From Blastococcus sp. URHD0036 (GTDB lineage Bacteria; Actinomycetota; Actinomycetes; Mycobacteriales; Geodermatophilaceae), in contig NZ_JNIK01000017.1 of the NCBI RefSeq assembly GCF_000701365.1, positions 343,268 to 407,267 on the forward strand: a stretch of 64,000 nt of DNA, given 5' to 3'. The position numbers were made by a program, and so were the translations under genes. Positions 59,881-64,000 of this stretch are shown here, in pieces. How positions within the stretch are numbered: position 1 is the first letter of the stretch; each line of letters opens with the position of its first letter. The notes under the pieces were generated by a model that saw nothing but the letters and a program-made list of their open reading frames with translations, searched no databases and had not been told where the DNA came from.

Positions 59881-59916
59881 CCCAGCGGGGTCCGGACCAT
59901 CCGCCGCGCGGGCCGC

Positions 59917-60405
59917 TCAGCGCCGGTGGTCGGAGACCGCGTAGCGCAGTCCGCTGGACTCGGAGGTGGCCCACCCCTCGGCCGGCGTCCGGGAGACCAC
60001 CCGCCAGCCGGTGCCGAGCACCGGGGCCCGGGTGTCGCCCTCGACCGCGAGGTCCACGTCGGTGACGACGGCGCGCTCGGCGTGCGGCAGGAACTCCGCG
60101 TAGACGGTGCCGCCGCCGATCACCCAGCAGTCCGGGTACTGGCTGAGCACCTGGCTCACCGAGTAGGCCGGCCGCGCGCCCTCGGCCCACCACAGCGGGT
60201 CGGTGGTGAGGACGACGTTGGTGCGCCCGGGCAGCGGGCGGAAGCGCTCCGGCAGCGACTCCCAGGTGCGCCGCCCCATGACGACGACCGACCCCGCCGT
60301 CAGCTCGCGGAAGTTCTTCAGGTCCTCCGGCAGGTGCCACGGCAGCGCGCCGTCCGCACCGATGACCCGGGCCTGCGCCTGAGCCCAGATCAGGGAGATC
60401 GTCAC
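59917..60405 (-). CDS. folA: dihydrofolate reductase
   Basis: 162 residues; regenerates tetrahydrofolate after thymidylate synthesis. Signatures are SLIWAQAQARVIGADGALPW, HLPEDLKNFRELT, VVMGRRTWESLP and the NADPH-binding WVIGGGTVYAEFL. It starts 11 bp after the thyA stop, the usual thyA-folA operon. Confidence 0.96.
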   Translation of the reverse strand: MTISLIWAQAQARVIGADGALPWHLPEDLKNFRELTAGSVVVMGRRTWESLPERFRPLPGRTNVVLTTDPLWWAEGARPAYSVSQVLSQYPDCWVIGGGTVYAEFLPHAERAVVTDVDLAVEGDTRAPVLGTGWRVVSRTPAEGWATSESSGLRYAVSDHRR

Positions 60406-60416
60406 CGGAGGGCAGG

Positions 60417-61235
60417 TCAGACCGCGACGGCGGCGCGGATGGCGGGGTGCGGGTCGTAGCCGCGCACCGTCACGTGCTCGGGTGTGTAGTCGAACAGCGA
60501 GGCCGCCGGGGCCAGCTCCAGCGTCGGGAACGGGCGGGCCGGACGGGTCAGCTGCTCGCGGACCTGCTCGTGGTGGTTGTCGTAGACGTGGCAGTCACCG
60601 CCGACCCAGACGAAGTCGCCCGGCTCGAGGCCCACCTGCGCGGCGACCATGTGGGTGAGCAGCGCGTAGCTGGCGATGTTGAACGGGACGCCGAGGAACA
60701 TGTCGGCGCTGCGCTGGTAGAGCTGGCAGGAGAGCCGGCCACCGGCGACGTGGAACTGGAACAGCGCGTGGCACGGCGCCAGCGCCATCTCGGGGATCGC
60801 GGCGACGTTCCAGGCGGACACGACCATGCGCCGCGAGTCGGGGTCCCGGCGCAGGGTCTCCAGGACGGCGGAGATCTGGTCGACGTGCTCACCCGACGGC
60901 GTGGGCCACGACCGCCACTGGACGCCGTAGACGGGGCCCAGCTCCCCCGCCGGCGACGCCCACTCGTCCCAGATTGAGACGCCGTGGTCGTGCAGGTAGC
61001 CGACGTTGCTCTCGCCGCGGAGGAACCACAGCAGCTCGACGACGATCGAGCGCAGGTGCACCTTCTTCGTCGTCAGCAGCGGGAAGCCGGCGGAGAGGTC
61101 GTAGCGCAGCCGCTCCCCGAAGAGGCTCACCGTGCCGGTGCCCGTGCGGTCGGCCTTCGGCGTCCCCGTCTCCAGGACCCGCCGCAGGAGGTCCTCGTAC
61201 TGCGTGTCGACCGGCTGCCCGGCGGTGCCCACCAC
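60417..61235 (-). CDS. thyA: thymidylate synthase
   Basis: 272 residues; dUMP to dTMP using methylenetetrahydrofolate. The catalytic cysteine is in [12 protein letters not shown], with [19 protein letters not shown] and the N-terminal [22 protein letters not shown] 61235 (or 61232) fits the family N-terminus and a TAGATT -10 lies 8 nt upstream. The 21 upstream codons are open but unsupported. It heads the thyA-folA operon. Confidence 0.96.
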   Translation of the reverse strand: MVGTAGQPVDTQYEDLLRRVLETGTPKADRTGTGTVSLFGERLRYDLSAGFPLLTTKKVHLRSIVVELLWFLRGESNVGYLHDHGVSIWDEWASPAGELGPVYGVQWRSWPTPSGEHVDQISAVLETLRRDPDSRRMVVSAWNVAAIPEMALAPCHALFQFHVAGGRLSCQLYQRSADMFLGVPFNIASYALLTHMVAAQVGLEPGDFVWVGGDCHVYDNHHEQVREQLTRPARPFPTLELAPAASLFDYTPEHVTVRGYDPHPAIRAAVAV

Positions 61236-61243
61236 GGGGATGC

Positions 61244-61249
61244 AATCTA
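61244..61249 (-). promoter_or_regulatory. -10 element TAGATT, leaderless start of thyA
   Basis: TAGATT on the minus strand ends 8 nt before the GTG at 61235. The same hexamer precedes dapA. Confidence 0.5.
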
Positions 61250-61305
61250 CGGCCTGGGACCGACAGGTCGGCGGATCCCGACGTGGGCGACGGGCCACAC
61301 CCCGC

Positions 61306-62517
61306 TCAGCGCGTGACCGCGGCCAGGTCCGGGGCGAGGTCGCCGGCCCCGGCGACCACCACGCGCTCGAGACGGAGCCAGTCGGCCATCAGCCTCAGCT
61401 CGGCGGCGAGCTCGGTGGCGACCTCCGGGCGGTCGACGCCGTCCTCCCCGTGGACGGCCTGCACCAGCAGCGCACCCGCCTGCCGGTCGGCCTTGAGGTC
61501 GGCGCGCGCCACGATCCGGTCGCCGAGGAGGAACGGCAGCACGTAGTAGCCGTGGACCCGCTTCTCGGCCGGCGTGTAGATCTCCAGGCGGTAGCGGAAC
61601 CCGAAGAGCCGCTCGACCCGCGGCCGCTCCCACACCAGCGAGTCGAAGGGGCTCAGCAGTGCGCGGGCACGGACCCACCGGGGACGGCGGGCGGCCGGGT
61701 CCAGCCACGCGGGCGCGGACCAGCCGTCGACGCGCACGGGGATCAGCTCACCGGCGTCGGCCAGCTCCTCGATCGCCGTCCGCGCGGCGGCCGGCCTCAG
61801 CCGGAAGTAGTCGCGCAGGTCGCGCTCGGTGGCGACGCCGAGCGCACGGGCGGCGGTGCGGACCAGCTCCCGGAACGCCTCGGCCGGATCCGGGGTGGGC
61901 GCCTGCACGACCGCGGCCGGGAAGACGCGCTCGGTGAGGTCGTAGACCCGCTCGAAGCCGGCCGTGCGGGCCCGCGCGGTCAGGACGCCGGTGAAGAACA
62001 GCCACTCGAGGGCCACCTTGCCGGGGTGCCAGTTCCACATGGTCCCGGAGCGCTCCCGCCGGGTCTCCAGCAACTCGCCGGCCCGGGTCGGCCCCTGCTC
62101 CCGGACCCGGTCGAGCACCTCGGCGACGTAGCCGGGCCGCTCCCGCTGGAGCCGGACCATGTTCCCCCACGCGTGCTCCTCCGCCGCCGCCATCCGCCAG
62201 CGCAGGTACGGGTGCAGGCGCACCGGGAGGTAGGACGCCTCGTGCGCCCAGTACTCGAACAGCTCGTGCCGGCGGCCGGTGAAGTCGTCGAGGGCCTCGC
62301 GACGGTAGGCACCGAGGCGGCTGAAGTAGGGCAGGTAGTGGGAGCGGGACAGGACGTTCACCGAGTCGATCTGCACGACCGCCAGCCGGTCGGTCACCCG
62401 CCGCAGCTGGCGGCTGTCCACCCCACCCGTGGGACGCGCGTCGGCAAAGCCCTGGGCGGCCAGCGCGATGCGCCGGGCCAGCGGGGCCGGGAGCCGGTCG
62501 ACGACGGGAACGGTCAC
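61306..62517 (-). CDS. winged-helix (YcaQ/AlkZ-like) DNA glycosylase family protein
   Basis: 403 residues. The N-terminus [17 protein letters not shown] and [20 protein letters not shown] are typical of the HTH_42 family that includes E. coli YcaQ and Streptomyces AlkZ, which unhook interstrand crosslinks. [20 protein letters not shown], with an aromatic and acidic cluster, and DPYYVLP-like [20 protein letters not shown] complete the fold. Whether it acts on crosslinks is inference. It diverges from the GNAT gene. Confidence 0.9.
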   Translation of the reverse strand: MTVPVVDRLPAPLARRIALAAQGFADARPTGGVDSRQLRRVTDRLAVVQIDSVNVLSRSHYLPYFSRLGAYRREALDDFTGRRHELFEYWAHEASYLPVRLHPYLRWRMAAAEEHAWGNMVRLQRERPGYVAEVLDRVREQGPTRAGELLETRRERSGTMWNWHPGKVALEWLFFTGVLTARARTAGFERVYDLTERVFPAAVVQAPTPDPAEAFRELVRTAARALGVATERDLRDYFRLRPAAARTAIEELADAGELIPVRVDGWSAPAWLDPAARRPRWVRARALLSPFDSLVWERPRVERLFGFRYRLEIYTPAEKRVHGYYVLPFLLGDRIVARADLKADRQAGALLVQAVHGEDGVDRPEVATELAAELRLMADWLRLERVVVAGAGDLAPDLAAVTR

Positions 62518-62567
62518 GGCAGCCGATCCTGCCTGGCGGGTACGACGGACGCCGCTCCACCTGCGCC

Positions 62568-62573
62568 TACGCT
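62568..62573 (+). promoter_or_regulatory. -10 element TACGCT, leaderless start of GNAT gene
   Basis: TACGCT ends 7 nt before the ATG at 62581. Confidence 0.5.
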
Positions 62574-62580
62574 GCCGGGG

Positions 62581-63165
62581 ATGGAACCGCCCGCCTTCCC
62601 CCGGCTCACCGGCACGGCATCGGTCTCGGTGCGCCCGGCCCGCCCTGCGGACGCCGGCGACATGGCGCGCGTCCAGACCGTCACCTGGCGGACGGCGTAC
62701 CGCAGCGTGCTGCCGGTGGCCGTGCTCGACGAGTGGGACGAGGCCGCCGCCGCGGAGGTCTGGCGGTCGGCCGTGGTCGACCCCCCGACGCCGGCGCACG
62801 GGGTGCTCGTCGCCCTCGACGGAGACACCGTCGTGGGCTTCGCCGCGTACGGCCCACCCGAGGTCTCCCCGGACCACCCGGCGTCCCCGGAGGGGCCGAC
62901 CACCGAGCTCGCGGCGCTGCTCGTGGAACCCCGGTGGGGACGACGCGGCCACGGCAGCCGGCTGCTCGCCGCGGTGGCGGACCTCGCCGCGGAGACCGGC
63001 GCCGTCCGCCTCTCGATGTGGGTCCCGGAGGCCGACACGGTCACCGTCCAGTTCCTCGAGTCGGCCGGCTGGGCCCGCGATCGCTGGGCCCGGACCCTGG
63101 ACACCGGTGGCGCACCCCTGCGCGAGGTCCAGTGGCACGCCGGCCTCGGGGAGGACGAGCCGTGA
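62581..63165 (+). CDS. GNAT-family N-acetyltransferase
   Basis: 194 residues. VRPARPADAGDMARVQTVTW is the typical N-terminal strand-helix, ELAALLVEPRWGRRGHGSRLL the acetyl-CoA-binding motif A (RxxGxG), and VQFLESAGWARDRWARTL motif B. The substrate is unknown. It starts without a ribosome-binding site after a TACGCT -10 and overlaps the next gene by GTGA. Confidence 0.92.
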   Translation: MEPPAFPRLTGTASVSVRPARPADAGDMARVQTVTWRTAYRSVLPVAVLDEWDEAAAAEVWRSAVVDPPTPAHGVLVALDGDTVVGFAAYGPPEVSPDHPASPEGPTTELAALLVEPRWGRRGHGSRLLAAVADLAAETGAVRLSMWVPEADTVTVQFLESAGWARDRWARTLDTGGAPLREVQWHAGLGEDEP

Positions 63166-63827
63166 CGTTCGAGGGTTTCCCGGACGAGGGTCTGGTCTTC
63201 TACGAGGGCCTGGAGGCCGACAACAGCAAGACGTACTGGACCGGGAACCGGCCCGTCTACGAGTCCTCCGTCCGGGCGCCCATGCAGGCCCTCGTGGACG
63301 AGCTCGCCGACGAGTTCGGGCCGGCCAAGCTGTTCCGCCCCTATCGCGACGTCCGGTTCAGCCACGACAAGACCCCGTACAAGACCCACCAGGGGGCTGT
63401 CGTGGAACCGGCCGGCCGCTCCGCCGGCGCCTGGTACGTGCAGATCTCCGCCGACGGGCTGCGGGTGGCCGGCGGGTGCTGGCGGCTGGAGTCCGACCAG
63501 GTCGCCCGCTACCGACGTGCGGTGGTGGACGACGTGCAGGGCCCGCGCCTCGCCGGGGAGGTGGCCCGACTGGTCGGCGCCGGCTGGGAGCTCGGTGGGG
63601 ATCGGCTGGCCCGTTCACCGAGGGGCATCGACATCCCCGACGACGACAGGGCGGACCTGCTGCGGCACCGGTCCCTCAACGTCGCCCGGCAGTGGGAGCC
63701 GGTGGACTGGCTGCACACGCGTGGAGCACTGGACCGGGTGCGGACGGCCTGGCGCGACGTGGTCGCGCTCAACACCTGGATGGCCGACAACGTGGGCGCG
63801 ACGACCAAGGAGATGCGTCGCCGCTGA
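63162..63827 (+). CDS. DUF2461 protein (TIGR02453 type)
   Basis: 221 residues. GFPDEGLVFYEGLEADNSKTYW, RPYRDVRFSHDKTPYKTHQG and AWYVQISADGLRVAGGCW are the DUF2461 signatures. The function of the family is unknown. The GTG overlaps the GNAT stop, so the two are translationally coupled. It ends before the rRNA terminator. Confidence 0.92.
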   Translation: MTFEGFPDEGLVFYEGLEADNSKTYWTGNRPVYESSVRAPMQALVDELADEFGPAKLFRPYRDVRFSHDKTPYKTHQGAVVEPAGRSAGAWYVQISADGLRVAGGCWRLESDQVARYRRAVVDDVQGPRLAGEVARLVGAGWELGGDRLARSPRGIDIPDDDRADLLRHRSLNVARQWEPVDWLHTRGALDRVRTAWRDVVALNTWMADNVGATTKEMRRR

Positions 63828-63901
63828 ACCCCGCCGAGTGCGCGCAACATGGCGGTTCTGCTCGGTGCGGAATGGCGGTATTGCACGTGGACGCGGGAAT
63901 G

Positions 63902-63939
63902 CAGGAAGGGCCCCAGCCTGGTGGCTGGGGCCCTTCCTG
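63902..63939 (-). terminator. rRNA operon terminator
   Basis: A perfect 17-bp stem (AGGAAGGGCCCCAGCC/GGCTGGGGCCCTTCCT plus one outer C-G pair) with a 4-nt TGGT loop follows the 5S rRNA 3' end on the minus strand. It is the strongest hairpin in the window. Confidence 0.92.
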
Positions 63940-63949
63940 TGAATGGTTG

Positions 63950-64000
63950 TCCGGCGGTGTCCTACTCTCCCACCCCGTCTCCAGGGCAGTACCATCGGCG
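63950..64000 (-). rRNA. rrf: 5S ribosomal RNA, 3' part (cut by window edge)
   Basis: On the minus strand the sequence CGCCGATGGTACTGCC, then GGGTGGGAGAGTAGGACACC and GCCGG is the conserved 3' half of actinobacterial 5S rRNA. About 51 of roughly 117 nt are visible; the rest, and presumably 23S and 16S, lie beyond the right edge. The exact 3' end is uncertain by a few bases. Confidence 0.93.

Overview
This 64 kb window is ordinary chromosome from a very GC-rich actinobacterium. Third codon positions are almost all G or C and many genes start with GTG. The gene order lexA / LysM gene / nrdR-nrdJ, then hflX-dapF-miaA-DUF349-miaB-gluABCD-recX-recA, then clgR-pgsA-rimO-ftsK-rnj-dapA-thyA, matches the conserved actinobacterial core block known from Mycobacterium and Streptomyces. 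My best guess for the family is Geodermatophilaceae (Blastococcus, Geodermatophilus or Modestobacter type); that is inference, not a search result. I saw no prophage, CRISPR array or tRNA gene. One insertion sequence is present, and a 5S rRNA gene runs off the right edge.

Layout. 0-2.3 kb: a DUF2252 gene cut by the left edge and two small membrane proteins. 2.3-8.6 kb: SOS and dNTP supply, with the nrdR-nrdJ operon behind paired NrdR boxes, an uncharacterised protein, and a LysM membrane protein divergent from lexA across three LexA-type boxes. 8.6-12 kb: a secreted protein, a PAP2 phosphatase and hflX. 12-14.6 kb: a small ABC ATPase/membrane protein pair. 14.6-20.4 kb: dapF, miaA and a LigB-like protein (overlapping operon), a divergent DUF349 protein, and miaB. 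20.5-24.4 kb: a gluABCD-type amino acid importer. 24.5-26.8 kb: recA-recX with a perfect SOS box, DUF3046 and a 35-residue membrane peptide. 26.8-34.8 kb: an MFS carrier, an acyl-CoA dehydrogenase, ppk2 and the large helicase Lhr. 35-38.2 kb: an overlapping operon of MoxR ATPase, alpha/beta hydrolase and a CoxE-like VWA protein ending in a native His6. 38.2-42.4 kb: a stand-alone maltokinase-cap protein, an ABM-domain membrane protein, a Nei/Fpg glycosylase, PspA and a PfkB kinase. 42.4-43.4 kb: an intact IS481-family element. 43.4-48 kb: a sugar ABC importer operon. 48-52.6 kb: a DUF4032 kinase-like protein, a TetR regulator, clgR, pgsA and rimO. 52.6-64 kb: ftsK, an S9 peptidase, rnj, dapA, folA, thyA, a YcaQ-like protein, a GNAT, a DUF2461 protein, then an rRNA terminator and the 3' end of 5S rRNA.

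How the genes work together. The DNA-damage and DNA-precursor genes (lexA, recA, recX, nrdJ, nrdR, thyA, folA, nei, ftsK) are spread through the window and carry recognisable LexA and NrdR operators. Many genes have a TAnnnT -10 element only 6-10 nt before the start codon, which predicts leaderless mRNAs. Most convergent pairs are separated by perfect GC-rich hairpins.

The most notable observations are: (i) the IS481 element sits exactly in a CTAG that served as overlapping stop codons of two convergent genes, so its 6-bp target duplication kept both stops and also supplies the transposase's own stop; (ii) a hairpin hides the transposase ribosome-binding site; (iii) the MoxR/hydrolase/VWA operon has a native polyhistidine tail; (iv) leaderless promoters recur throughout. 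No wholly new multi-gene defence or biosynthetic system could be supported.
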